Shown here: piece after piece, positions 26,801 through 34,887 of the stretch
Layout: every line of letters starts with the position of its first letter
How positions within the stretch are numbered: position 1 is the stretch's first letter
Source: Pseudorasbora parva
Taxonomy: Eukaryota; Chordata; Actinopteri; Cypriniformes; Gobionidae
Reading direction: 5' to 3'
NCBI RefSeq assembly: GCF_024679245.1
Contig: NC_090196.1
Coordinates: forward strand, 6,263,361 to 6,327,360
DNA: 64,000 bases
Program-made: the position numbers and the translations under genes
The notes under the pieces: generated by a model
The model's input: only the letters and a program-made list of their open reading frames with translations
What the model was told of the DNA's origin: nothing
Databases searched by the model: none

Positions 26801-29800
26801 GCAACAATGCAAAACGTTATGTTTGGCGTAAAAGCAACACAGCTCATCACCCTGAACACACCATCCCCACTGTCCAACATGGTGGCGGCAGCATCATGGT
26901 TTGGGCCTGCTTTTCTTCAGCAGGGACAGGGAAGATGGTTCAAATTGATGGGAAGATGGATGGAGCCAAATGCAGGACCATTCTGGAAGAAAACCTGATG
27001 GAGTCTGCAAAAGACCTGAGACTGGGACGGAGATTTGTCTTCCAACAAGACAATGATCCAAAACATAAAGCAAAATCTGCAATGGAATGGTTCAAAAATA
27101 AACATATCCAGGTGTTAGAACGGCCAAGTCAAAGTCCAGACCTGAATCCAATCGAGAATCTGTGGAAAGAACTGAAAACTGCTGTTCACAAACGCTCTCC
27201 ATCCAACCTCACTGAGCTCCAGCTGGAGGAGGAATGGGCAAACATTTCAGTCTCTCGATGTGCAAAACTGATGGAGACATACCCCTAGAGACTTACAGCT
27301 GTAATCGCAGCAGAAGGTGGCGCTACTAACTATTAACTTAAGGGGGACGAATAATTTTGCACGTCCAATTTTTCAGTTTTTGATTTGTTAAAAAAGTTTT
27401 AAATATCCAATAAATTTCGTTCCACTTCATGATTGTGTCCCACTTGTTGTTGATTCTTCACAAAAAATTAGTTTCATATCATTATGTTTAAAGCCTGAAA
27501 TGTGGCAAAAGGTCGCAAAGTTCAAGGAGGCCAAATACTTTCGCAAGGCACTGTATATGATGGATGGATGGATGGATGGATGGATGGATGGGTGGGTGGG
27601 TGGGTGGATGGATGGATGGATGGATGGATGGATGGATGGATGGACTTTTATAATGGATAGATGCACTTTTATGATGGATAGATGCACTTTTGTGATAGAT
27701 AGATGCACTTTAATGATGGATAGATGCACTTTAATGATGGATAGATGCACTTTAATGATGGATAGATGCACTTTAATGATGGATAGATGCACTTTTATGA
27801 TGGATAGATGCACTTTAATGATGGATAGATGCACTTTTATGATGGATAGATGCACTTTAATGATGGATAGATGCACTTTAATGATGGATAGATGCACTTT
27901 AATGATGGATAGATGCACTTTAATGATGGATAGATGCACTTTAATGATGGATAGATGCACTTTAATGATGGATAGATGCACTTTAATGATGGATAGATGC
28001 ACTTTTATGATGGATAGATGCACTTTAATGATGGATAGATGCACTTTTATGATGGATAGATGCACTTTAATGATGGATAGATGCACTTTAATGATGGATA
28101 GATGCACTTTAATGATGGATAGATGCACTTTTATGATGGATAGATGCACTTTAATGATGGATAGATGCACTTTAATGATGGATAGATGCACTTTAATGAT
28201 GGATAGATGCACTTTAATGATGGATAGATGCACTTTTATGATGGATGGAATTACTTTTATGGACTTCAAAAACAGAGCAACAGACACAGCCATTATAAAT
28301 CTTAAAAGAGCCAGGACATTTTTAATATAACTCCTTAAGAGAGAGTATAAATCATGGCCCAGGGGTATTGTGTTTATTGAGAATAGTATGGGGCCTAACA
28401 CAGAACCCTGGGGCACTCCCGGTTCGTTAGCTGATGAAATCTTCATGAAAAGACTCATGAAAGAAAAGTGTAGTCCTGTGATGTCCTGATCAGAGACAGT
28501 AGATGGGAGATTCTGTTGATTCAATATCTTAAAGCATCAGACAAGTTTAGTAAGAATTAGGATGGATATATTGGATTTGCCAAATTGTGACAAAAAACAC
28601 TGGTTTCTGGTGTCTATACATGTCAGTTAAACGGCCCCTTCTATTGAATTTCTTGGTGATGTTGTTCCATTCTTAAAGATGTTGATCTGTTTGTTTAGGC
28701 AGCAGGGTCGAGTCAGCAGTGATGCTTGTATATCACGGTTAGCGGTGGACAAACATTTGTATGTGAGTAAAACAAGAAGCCACACTGTGGAGGTCTGGGA
28801 TAAGAAGACTGGGAGGATGGTCAACCTCATCGACTGCATGCAACTACTTGGGTGAAGTGGCACACTTTTGACTCCATTTACACCTGCTATTAATACATGT
28901 CAGCTGATATGATGATCACAAGTAATTATCAATACAATTAGGGTCCAAAATGTATTGGGGCTGGATCCCTCACACCACATCTGGAGGTTGTCAGACCAAG
29001 GTTATTTTCGTAAACGAAAACTGAAACTAAGACTAAAACTATTGGTCAAAAAACATTTTTGTACACTGAAATAAAATTAAAAAATATGAATAAATAAAAA
29101 ACTAAAACTAAACGAAACTAACTACACTTACTAAAAAACTAACTGAAATAAAATTAGCAAAATTAAATATTCGTTTTTGTTATTAAGAAGCCCTCTTTAA
29201 TGAGGTGGAAAATCTGACTGTGGCGGTTGAGGGAGTGTCTGTATATTGCGCTACTGCGCGTGAAGTGATCTGAGGAGATTAACCGCTGTCCTGTGACGGA
29301 CGCGTGCAGACAGGCAACACATCGCTAGTCCTAAACGGCAGTTCACAAAGAATCAATGCGTCCGTGGCAGTGAAATGAGAAATAACACAAGGTAATGAGA
29401 CGCAAGTTGAACTTCTTTTAACTTAAGCTCACTGTTTTAGAAGCCGTTTCTTACGCGACGAGAGACGCAGGCGCAAAAGTCAGCAACTATAGTAGCAAGT
29501 ACTAGCCTACTGTCCGTTTGAGATTTCATGTTTGCATAATATTGACAGGCTCAAAGGTGTTATCATAATCATTTACTACTAATAATGTTATTATCTGTGT
29601 GGAGACATTTCCCCACAAAGTAGGGAATACCAGGACACACACACACACGTTTGTTTCACTATATAAGTGAGGACATTGCATGGACTTCCATTGATTTTAT
29701 ATCAGGTTAATGATATTTTATATCCCCTAACCCAACCCCTATCCCTAAACCTACCCATCCCAAGAACGTGCAAAACCATAGATTTAAATAAAAACATGTT

Positions 29801-29912
29801 TTGGCTGATTTATAAGCCTTTTTAACTAGTGGACCAGTCAAATGTTCGTCAGTTATCATAATATTTTACTAGATAAGTGAGGACATTGGTCCCCTTTACA
29901 ATTATAGCACAA

Positions 29913-29957
<45 letters not shown>

Positions 29958-32459
29958 CAGTGTGTGTTGGCTGTATTCAGATGACTTTAGCTGTGGTCTT
30001 ACACTGCTAGCCTACATTGTACTACTGAAGAAATTAAAATAAGCTTTTAATTGTTTAACAATATTTCATCTTTCTTATGAAAGAGTTTGTCTGGAATTTA
30101 TAATTTTTACTTTTATATTTTACGTTGCATTTATTTTGTTCTTTAAGATAGGCTAATACTCAGAGGATCTATGTCAAAAATACCAAATATAATTATGAAA
30201 TAAATTGATTTCATTTTTAATCTCCAGATCGTTGTTTGTATAGGTCATAGTTTGACTCAAGCTTTTTTGCTCAAAGGTGAAGACCCAACTTTATGCATGT
30301 TTTGTAAGACCGTCCTGGGTATAAACAATAATGCTCGTTTATCAAGTTATTTCACTTGAGGATGTTCAGACTCTACACTTCATTATGGTAACTCTGCTAA
30401 ACTATAATTACTAAAACTGAAACTAAGTAAATAAAAACTAAATAGAAATGTATTTGCAAAACTATTTGTAAAACTAACTAAAACTAAACTGAAATTTGTA
30501 GCAAAATTGAAAACTATAATAAAATAAAAACTAATTTCAAAACTATAATAACCTTGTGTCAGACACGCATGTGACCATATTGCATTCATAGTGTAATCTT
30601 TAGTGTAATCTAATCTGTCAGTCAACCATTGTGTTAAAACAAGTTGTGTTTAAACTGTACTTTAAAAATAACTGCCCATCAAAATTTGGAAAAACATGCA
30701 CAAGACAATCTCAAATGTGCCTCAGATCAACATGCACTGACACTGATCATGTGAAGCACATCTGAAGTTTTGACTAGAAGGAAAATAAACAATTTGTACG
30801 AAACGTCACATTTGTGGCGAGATAATTTTATTGTATTTTAAAGCAACACTTTCCCAACTTTTTTGTACTTTTGTGACAGCAACATCCCTAACCCTTAAAA
30901 TGTATATGTCCACAACAGATTAAGTTCCACCAAAAAGGCCAAAGTCCAGGATGAGGACCAGTCTCGACAAATGGCGCCATCTCTGGTGATTGTTAAAGCT
31001 CTGTTGGTCCAGCACAGTGGTTCTCTGTGGATTGGGACCAAAAGCGGACACGTCCTGTTGGTGGAAGTCTCCAGCTGTCAGCTACTGCAGACCTTCAGCC
31101 CTCACTGCGACTCTATACGCTGCATGGGCTCTGTAATGCTAGGTACACTTTCTGTTTCCTGTCCCTTCAGTTACATAGAAAGTGTCATGGCATCACATCG
31201 TAGCATTTTGAGCAAGATCTTGTATCGCCAATGCAAGAGTCGAGGAGTCTCCTCCAGAACATCCCAAAGACTTTCAATGTATTTAAGCTCGGGACTCAGA
31301 GGAACCAGTTCATGTGTGGAAATTATTCTTCTTTCTTTCACAATTTGAGCGGATGGATCTTGACATTCTCATCCTGAAATATATGACAATGATATTACGG
31401 CTGTATAATACTGCCCTCATGGGGCTGCAGAAAATCAACTTTCATTTTCCGTCAGTCTTAGTACAAGATAAAACTACAGAAGAGTCGAGTTTTAAATAGG
31501 AAAAATATCAAAATTCTTTGGTCATTTTTGAGCGAGATGCTAACGGTCTAATCAGATTCAATGATCTATGCTAAGCTATGCTAAACGTGCTGCCGCCAGA
31601 CCCGGAGAATGGATTTGAAAACTCAACTGTTTAACTCTTGGGGAGTTGGTAAAATCATATCACAGGTCCTCTGGCGATTCCTACCGCTACTAGAAACATA
31701 ATAACCACTGCAATAATTTGCCTATTTAAACCCAAACAGTGACTCTTTTTTTTTGGCCGGGCGGTATTATAATACATTGTAGTTTAATTGCAATTAACAA
31801 GCAGTTAAGTGTCACTAAATTACATTATTTTATTTCTTAAATATTCAATTTGTATGTTTAAGTGTACTTGGAGTTTTTTGTTGAACTGTCCCTTTAAGAC
31901 TGCATTTCACATGCATGTTTTTGTGGGTTTTGTTTGTTTTAATTTGAGTTATAATCATTTTATCTCAGAATTAATGTCATACACACGTGTTTATGTTCTT
32001 GTGCAGACATCCCAAACCGAAAGAACGTTATTCTCGTATTGGGTAGACGGCAGCGCGTGCCCCAAGACCAAATGCAACTAGGTAAGAACCTTTTAAATAT
32101 GGAATTAAGGAGTTGTTTTTTTAATTATTATTTAAGTTACATTATTTGAGTTCTCTGAGGAATAAAATGTGTTTAATCAAAAGATTTTTTCCCTCTGAAG
32201 TTCACTTTATTAATAACTTCTTCCGCGATACTTTTATCATAAAAGAACATGGTCATTTTGCTTCTGTATTATTTGAGATGGTCACATGATGAATGTTTCT
32301 AACCTGTTGATGTCTCCTGTGTTGGTGATGGTCTCAGCTGAGGATTCAGTGCTGACGGTGTGGAATAGTTCGCTTCCTCTCGAGGTCAGAGATCTGATCA
32401 GACACTGTGAGCTGCGGGACAAAATCACCAGCAAAATGAGAGCCACACTTCTCAGCTGA
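1909..32459 (+). CDS. lrrk2: lrrk2, 3' half (28 exons, LRR to stop codon)
   Basis: Leucine-rich repeat kinase 2 is a large cytosolic/membrane-associated Roc-COR GTPase and Ser/Thr kinase that phosphorylates Rab GTPases. Exons: 1909-2159, 2275-2423, 2953-3046, 3341-3527, 3629-3810, 4531-4754, 4837-4964, 8049-8267, 9026-9227, 11079-11167, 11245-11432, 11508-11662, 11859-12005, 14448-14639, 14747-14893, 14997-15109, 15232-15422, 15540-15700, 15791-15961, 18467-18567, 18690-18890, 20854-21044, 21130-21202, 23663-23853, 28699-28851, 30919-31142, 32007-32081, 32338-32459. All have AG/GT borders and compatible phases, giving 1506 residues. The DYG kinase exon is the 18th and the stop exon the 28th; if DYG is human exon 41, this set is human exons 24-51 with the same exon count. 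No frameshift or internal stop was seen, so the gene looks functional. LRRK1 is excluded by the DYG (not DFG) motif and the LRRK2-like Roc-COR-kinase wording. Upstream exons are outside the window. Confidence 0.96.
3055..3098 (+). repeat. (CT)n microsatellite
   Basis: A pure CT dinucleotide run starting nine bases after an lrrk2 exon. Confidence 0.95.
3811..4530 (+). other. lrrk2 intron, AT-rich low-complexity DNA
   Basis: Bases 3845-4275 are runs of T interrupted by A (TTTTATTTTATT types) with no coding content. The remainder, 4276-4530, shows nothing recognisable. Confidence 0.85.
4531..8267 (+). CDS. lrrk2: lrrk2 Roc GTPase domain exons
   Basis: Exons 4531-4754, 4837-4964 and 8049-8267 encode the Ras-of-complex GTPase domain. 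The P-loop reads GGPCSGKS with the essential Lys. The Walker B/switch II strand reads VWELSG, with Glu where the human protein has Asp of DxxG. The guanine-specificity motif reads VVGTHADV (THxD, as in human THLD). The segment NIKAVAGQSP spans the exon junction at 4964/8049 and puts Val (codon 8052-8054) at the position of human Arg1441. The intron between these exons is 3.1 kb and carries a three-level transposon nest. Roc dimerises with COR and couples nucleotide state to kinase output. Confidence 0.94.
5706..5825 (+). repeat. compound (CT)n(TA)n(CA)n microsatellite
   Basis: CT runs, a TA block at 5740-5758, more CT/TTTCTC runs and a short CA tract. The ORF across it is a low-complexity artefact. 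Confidence 0.93.
6042..7064 (+). mobile_element. TTAA-flanked Kolobok-like element, copy 1 (innermost)
   Basis: TTAA stands at both ends (6042-6045, 7061-7064). The imperfect TIRs are AGCAGCACTAGGTAACTTTT and, reverse-complemented, AGCCGCACTTGGCTACTTTT. At 6327 an ATG opens a short reading frame ([12 protein letters not shown] to GRTRIN, stop at the next codons), after which [12 protein letters not shown] appears in the same frame. It is nearly identical to 9685-10708. Confidence 0.85.
7783..7940 (+). mobile_element. tRNA-derived SINE
   Basis: A tRNA-like head with A box (TAGCTCAACCAGTAGAG) and B box (GGTTCGATTCC) is followed by the fish SINE tail GCTTTGGATAAAAGCGTCTG and CCAAATGCAT. The tail and lack of a tRNA 3' acceptor fold exclude a real tRNA gene. 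Confidence 0.88.
8411..8490 (+). repeat. degraded fragment of the foldback MITE family
   Basis: The wording GTGGTGTCAAATTCAGCTC, AGGGCCACTGTCCTGC and GAGTTTAGCTTCAACC matches the left arm of the intact copy at 32528-32722. Confidence 0.6.
9026..14893 (+). CDS. lrrk2: lrrk2 COR domain exons
   Basis: Exons 9026-9227, 11079-11167, 11245-11432, 11508-11662, 11859-12005, 14448-14639 and 14747-14893 encode COR, the dimerisation domain C-terminal of Roc. Recognisable stretches include [49 protein letters not shown] (contains the tyrosine matching human Tyr1699), [33 protein letters not shown] and [10 protein letters not shown]. The last exon holds the less conserved linker to the kinase ([11 protein letters not shown]). 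Introns 9228-11078 and 12006-14447 hold a TTAA element and a hAT element. Confidence 0.94.
9685..10708 (+). mobile_element. TTAA-flanked Kolobok-like element, copy 2
   Basis: It has the same TIRs, length and internal sequence as 6042-7064, with scattered substitutions and small indels (GAAATT versus GACATT near 10345, an extra ACGTT near 10327). TTAA at 9685-9688 and 10705-10708. It lies in the lrrk2 intron 9228-11078. Confidence 0.87.
11700..11815 (+). mobile_element. old, decayed tRNA-SINE fragment
   Basis: GCTAGCCATGGCAAGATCAT, GGTTTGATTCCCAAGG and a tail ending GTCTGCCAAATGAG match the SINE at 7783 with many changes. Confidence 0.6.
12553..14087. mobile_element. hAT element in lrrk2 COR intron
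   Basis: Termini TAGGGATGCACAATTAATC and GATCATGCAGCCCTA. The 8-bp target duplication is ATATCTGC / ATATCTGG (12545-12552, 14088-14095), with one mismatch. A second hAT-type left end (TAGGGATGCACTGATATGG, from 13164) lies inside without a recognisable right end. Confidence 0.85.
14170..14335. mobile_element. truncated hAT-like end
   Basis: The right terminus GAGTCCCCCACCTCTG (reverse complement CAGAGGTGGGGGACTC) is preceded by CAAGTCAAGTC-type subterminal motifs; no left end was found. A GAT-rich low-complexity stretch follows to 14440. Confidence 0.5.
14997..18567 (+). CDS. lrrk2: lrrk2 protein kinase domain exons
   Basis: Exons 14997-15109, 15232-15422, 15540-15700, 15791-15961 and 18467-18567. 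The glycine loop is GDGGFGSVY, the catalytic lysine sits in [10 protein letters not shown], the catalytic loop is YRDLKPHN, and the metal-binding motif is DYG (15640-15648), the LRRK2 hallmark whose glycine matches human Gly2019. The activation segment ends [14 protein letters not shown], and later come [15 protein letters not shown] and [10 protein letters not shown]. The residue just before DYG is Thr (15637-15639) where human has Ala2016. All catalytic residues are present, so kinase activity is expected. Confidence 0.95.
16227..16504. mobile_element. short hAT-like MITE (TAGCC family), copy A
   Basis: Left end CTAGCCAGACAAGCCAGACC, right end GTCTAGATTTCTAGGCTA. Flanking 8-mers CAAAAGAC (16219-16226) and CAAAATAC (16505-16512) differ by one base. 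It is related to 60165-60693. Confidence 0.7.
16960..18275 (+). mobile_element. TTAA element carrying a THAP-like domain
   Basis: TTAA at 16960-16963 and 18272-18275; ends TTAAAGGGGTGATGAATTG and (reverse complement) TTAAAGGTGTCATGAACTG. The ORF at 17232-17540 begins [20 protein letters not shown] and [14 protein letters not shown], matching the C-x4-C and HxxPxD..RxxW layout of a THAP zinc finger, and ends in frame with VFTSVHC. THAP domains are the DNA-binding part of Kolobok and P transposases, which supports the Kolobok class. Contains a (GT)n run at 17785-17838. Confidence 0.8.
18690..32459 (+). CDS. lrrk2: lrrk2 WD40 domain exons and C-terminus
   Basis: Exons 18690-18890, 20854-21044, 21130-21202, 23663-23853, 28699-28851, 30919-31142, 32007-32081 and 32338-32459 encode the seven-bladed WD40 propeller that binds the kinase C-lobe and mediates dimer and microtubule contacts. 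Blade signatures include [61 protein letters not shown] and [16 protein letters not shown]. The protein ends with a charged helix finishing MRATLLS and TGA at 32457-32459. Asn (28823-28825) stands where human has Gly2385. These introns are the largest, up to 4.8 kb, because Tc1 elements, a hAT and a minisatellite sit in them. Confidence 0.93.
19039..20602 (+). mobile_element. near-intact Tc1 transposon
   Basis: The TIRs share CAGTCCCTGACAAAAGTC plus TTGTCGCTT at both ends and are flanked by TA (19037-19038, 20603-20604). A second copy of the inner motif, GACAAAACTTTTGTC, near 20461 suggests an IR/DR arrangement. Lies in the lrrk2 intron 18891-20853, same orientation. Confidence 0.95.
19377..20415 (+). 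pseudogene. Tc1 transposase with a single frameshift
   Basis: The natural start is ATG 19377 ([12 protein letters not shown]), with the first HTH up to about 19490. A one-base change in the A-run near 19490-19498 shifts the frame, after which the frame stays open to 20415. The core is complete: [17 protein letters not shown] and [11 protein letters not shown] give D, D and E with DD34E spacing. RPRKTTAR resembles the GRPR hook between the paired helix domains. The catalytic ORF alone is 323 residues. Confidence 0.92.
20606..20840. repeat. common fish interspersed repeat fragment
   Basis: GTTAGTCCACCCAAAAATAA followed by TCATGCCCTCACATC and CATGACTTTCTTTCTTC is a very frequent teleost repeat. 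It adjoins the right end of the Tc1. Confidence 0.55.
22014..23394. mobile_element. hAT-like element, diverged
   Basis: Ends CAGGGTGTCCGCGGGG and TGTATATACCCTG (CAGGG/CCCTG), with TATTG on both sides. Subterminal AAAAAGTATTAAAAAG motifs are present at both ends. Within it GCGATTAATTGCGATTAATC to TTGACAGCGCTAG (22920-22997) looks like the right end of another hAT. The flanking intron 21203-22013 and 23395-23662 holds nothing recognisable. Confidence 0.55.
23976..25389. mobile_element. TTAA-flanked element
   Basis: TTAA at 23976-23979 and 25386-25389; ends TTAAAGGTAGCAAAGGTAGG and (reverse complement) TTAAAGGTAGGGTAGGACGG. A minus-strand frame, 24904-25167, is Arg/Lys rich and ends [13 protein letters not shown], resembling the [17 protein letters not shown] stretch of the elements at 6042 and 9685. 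No transposase core seen. Confidence 0.75.
25687..25851 (+). mobile_element. tRNA-derived SINE, best copy
   Basis: It has the same head and tail as at 7783: TAGCTCAAACAGTAGAGC, GGTTCGATTCCCAG and GCTTTGGATAAAAGCGTCTG, ending CATAAGTGTAAATGTAA. It sits inside a GGTTAGTTCTCCCAAAAATG-type repeat (25515-25990). Confidence 0.9.
26045..27553 (+). mobile_element. Tc1 transposon with internal deletion
   Basis: TIRs begin CAGTGCCTTGCGAAAGTATT at both ends, followed by GCAAAGTTCAAGG-type sequence, with TA at 26043-26044 and 27554-27555. It lies in the lrrk2 intron 23854-28698. Confidence 0.95.
26437..27288 (+). pseudogene. Tc1 transposase, N-terminus broken
   Basis: An ATG at 26437 starts [17 protein letters not shown], typical of this family. 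The frame is then lost and part of the domain between about 26690 and 26745 is missing compared with related copies. The catalytic part 26752-27288 is open: [17 protein letters not shown] and [11 protein letters not shown] keep D, D and E. Confidence 0.9.
27557..27646 (+). repeat. (GGAT)n microsatellite
   Basis: TGGA/GGTG tetranucleotide units start three bases after the Tc1 right end and lead directly into the 21-bp minisatellite. Confidence 0.95.
27647..28247 (+). repeat. 21-bp minisatellite, 28 units
   Basis: The unit is GATGGATAGATGCACTTTAAT or the same with TTTTAT. Because 21 is a multiple of 3 and no frame-closing stop occurs in one frame on each strand, long artefactual ORFs arise (MMDRCTL repeats on +, SIIKVHL repeats on -). 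Two unit types (Leu and Phe versions) alternate non-randomly. Confidence 0.96.
28330..28525 (-). pseudogene. LINE reverse transcriptase fragment
   Basis: On the minus strand the sequence encodes [17 protein letters not shown], the conserved [11 protein letters not shown] motif of non-LTR reverse transcriptases, then INTIPLG. Only about 60 residues remain; the frame runs into the minisatellite. Confidence 0.85.
28997..30556. mobile_element. hAT element, 1.56 kb, in the lrrk2 WD40 intron
   Basis: Termini CAAGGTTATT and AATAACCTTG are perfect 10-bp inverted repeats, with AAACTAAAACTAA subterminal motifs at both ends. The 8-bp duplication TGTCAGAC is exact (28989-28996, 30557-30564). Non-coding. 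Contains (CA)n tracts at 29636-29649 and 29916-29956. Confidence 0.93.
31165..31400 (-). pseudogene. fossil Tc1-family fragment
   Basis: The wording GAGGAGTCTCCTCCAGAACA, CCCAAAGACTTTCAATG and GGACTCAGAGGAACCAGTTCATG, then TTTCACAATTTGAGC, resembles the minus strand of the [11 protein letters not shown] region of Tc1 copies, heavily decayed. The rest of the intron to 32006 shows nothing. Confidence 0.55.
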
Positions 32460-33534
32460 ACACCCTCTCTGTCTGCGCATCACGTCCTCTCATTCATCGG
32501 CTGAGACACATGTAACATCGTTTATAGCAGGGGTGTCAAACTCAGTTCCTGGAGGGCCACAGCCCTGCAGAGTTTAGCTTTAACCCTAATTAAACACACA
32601 CCTGATCCAGATAATCAAGTCCTTCAGGCTTATTTGAAAACTAGAGGTATGTGTGTTGGAACAGAGTTGGAGCTAAACTCTGCAGGGCTGTGGCCCTCCA
32701 GGAACTGAGTTTGACACCCCTGGTTTATAGCGTTCTTGACTTTTTAAGGTGCGGCCACGTTAGCAAAAATTTCCGTGAGAAAGGCCCATTGTCATGAACC
32801 AGCGCTCACACAGATGTCACTTTCAAACTAAACAGATTTGTGTTGGTCAACACAGCGAATTCTCAGAAAAACTTCCGATGTGGAATCCGGGTGGGTATCT
32901 ATGTTTTGTCCTTATGAAAACTTCAGCTGAAGTGACTGGATTTCACCTGCGTAAATCCGCCGAGCAACGCTAAATGTGATTTGCTCCTTTGCTGTTATGA
33001 AAAGGGACCCATTGTGGAAAATGCATTTAGCATGAAAAGTTATTTTTTTGCAGTCAAGGGAAACTTTTTTTTTCTACATCTCATAGGAAGCTGTGCATGT
33101 TTTTATTGGGATTATATGGAAATTGATATCCAGCCTTAATGAAAATCACAAATACTTCAGTTAGCTTTATTATTTCAGCTTTATTATTTTGTCGTATTTA
33201 TTTATTCATGAGCCAGAGGAAAAGAGGAGACAGCCATACTTTATCAAAAACATCTCTAGTGACCCTTACGCAAAGATATTGCGTGTTTTCGCTAGAATGC
33301 CATAGTTACTACAGTGATTGCTATTAGCGAAAAACAATGGACTAAATACTAGTGCTAACTATGCTAACTAGCACTATAATAAACCAGACTTGACCCTCTG
33401 GTGCTCTTCTGTTGTTTTTGACCAAATTATTATTATTTTATTTTTTTACCTCATTGAAATGGAATGAAACTTTGTAAAGGTTTTGGCACTTGCTATTGCT
33501 CCTCGCGGTCAAAAATGAGCACATTGGAAATAAA
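32460..33534 (+). other. probable lrrk2 3' UTR and downstream flank
   Basis: The stretch after the lrrk2 stop codon has no coding signal. It contains the foldback MITE at 32528-32722. An AATAAA hexamer at 33529-33534 is the first convincing candidate polyadenylation signal; another AATAAA at 38766-38771 lies after the Tc1 nest. Which one is used cannot be told from sequence alone. Confidence 0.4.
32528..32722. mobile_element. foldback hAT MITE in the lrrk2 3' UTR
   Basis: The first ~53 bases (CAGGGGTGTCAAACTCAGTT...) and the last ~53 are nearly perfect reverse complements, so the 195-bp unit can fold into one long hairpin. An exact 8-bp duplication GTTTATAG flanks it (32520-32527, 32723-32730). 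It begins 69 bases after the lrrk2 stop. Confidence 0.95.
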
Positions 33535-33775
33535 TGGCAAATTATTTTCATCTAGTGGAAGCATTTGGTACTGCGCCCAAACTAAATCTGACTGATTTAT
33601 CAACCTCAGATTTTGAACACAATTTTATATTTATGGTTTTGATATTCTCTACAGTTTTGAAGTAAAACATGTTTTGTAACATACACTATATTGCCAAATG
33701 TTTTGGGACACTGCCTTGACATGCACATGAACTGACATCCCATTCTTAATCTGTTGGGTTCAATATGGAGTCGGT

Positions 33776-34887
33776 TAGGGGTGTCAACAATAATCGATTC
33801 GGCGATGCATCGCGATGCGGGGCATGAACGATTCAGCATCGATGCGGCAAAGTGCCATAATCGATTATGTCACTGTTTATTTTCTGGCGGATGATAAAGT
33901 TGTGAAGTTTCAAATACTTCCGGTTCCGGGAGAATAACAACAACAACAAGGAAGATGGGTGAGGCGGAGGGAGATGACCGCGATGGACGGGTTATTAAAA
34001 ACACGCTAACGACCCGAGGTGTGTAGGATTGTACGTATATATTTTTTGCACAATAATAAATTAATCTATGATGACGAAATACGGCGCAATTCACCTTTAT
34101 TCCACAAGGTGGCAATGTCTGATACCCAATGATGAAGTGACGTTTCACTCATAGTTACCTCTGACAGAAAACGAAACAATAATTATAATCTGCAAAACTT
34201 GAAATGACTCAGTGATTTACTTCAGAGAGCAAGTACTAAACACAATCATATGTTAGTGTCACTGTCTCTTGATGATGGATGGGGTCAAGAAGCTGTCAGT
34301 GAACAAAATATTGATTTTGAAGATGTTGAAAATGAGTTTGGAGAATATGCTGGAGATCGCGAATATGAGGCAGATGCTGAATATACTGGTAAACGAGCTC
34401 TGACGAGGTCATATGATGATGGTATTAAACATCTGCTCAAACTGAATCCTTCCAAGCTCCAAAAGGTAACGAAATAGGTTTTATTTTATTCTTCTGTAGC
34501 TGTTACTCTAAAATCAGGAGTTTTATATATTATCACGACAGGTAGAGGTCTATCCATGTTAAATATAGATCTGGGTCGCTAACAACCCGAATATGTAAGA
34601 ATGTTTGGTGAAACAGTCATGCATTTAAGGGTTAATTGCATTTTATTTAATTACATTTTATTTTATTTAATAACTTTTATGTCAAAGATACAGGAGACAC
34701 ATAGCAGCCAATACAATTTGTTGTTTAATATCTGCTTGTATTGCCTCATGACTGATGAAAAATTTGCTTTGTGTGCAGTAGAATTTTGATGCATCACAAT
34801 GCATCGTAGAATCGAATTGAATCGAATCGTTACCTGGTGAATCGTAATCGAATCGAATCGTGAAGGCAGTGCCAATGCACACCCCTA
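33776..34887. mobile_element. hAT element inserted in the Tc1
   Basis: Termini TAGGGGTGTCAACAATAATC and GCACACCCCTA. The 8-bp duplication is GAGTCGGT / GAGTTGGT (33768-33775, 34888-34895) with one mismatch. The terminal regions contain ATCGATTCG/CGAATCGAT repeats. Holds an exon-like ORF at 34250-34465. Confidence 0.92.
34250..34477 (+). CDS. unrecognised acidic exon-like ORF in hAT
   Basis: A 75-residue frame, strongly acidic (DFEDVENEFGEYAGDREYEA), then KRALTRSYDDGIKHLLKLNP. It is followed by a donor-like AAG|GTAACG (junction after 34466), and a TTAG acceptor-like site lies just before. It could be a transposase N-terminal exon or a captured host exon; I do not recognise it. Confidence 0.35.
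   Translation: MLVSLSLDDGWGQEAVSEQNIDFEDVENEFGEYAGDREYEADAEYTGKRALTRSYDDGIKHLLKLNPSKLQKVTK

Noticed and set aside
27427..28524. 365-aa and 276-aa ORFs on opposite strands with [14 protein letters not shown] repeats
   Set aside because: They are products of the 21-bp minisatellite; only the [13 protein letters not shown] end on the minus strand is a true (LINE) coding remnant.
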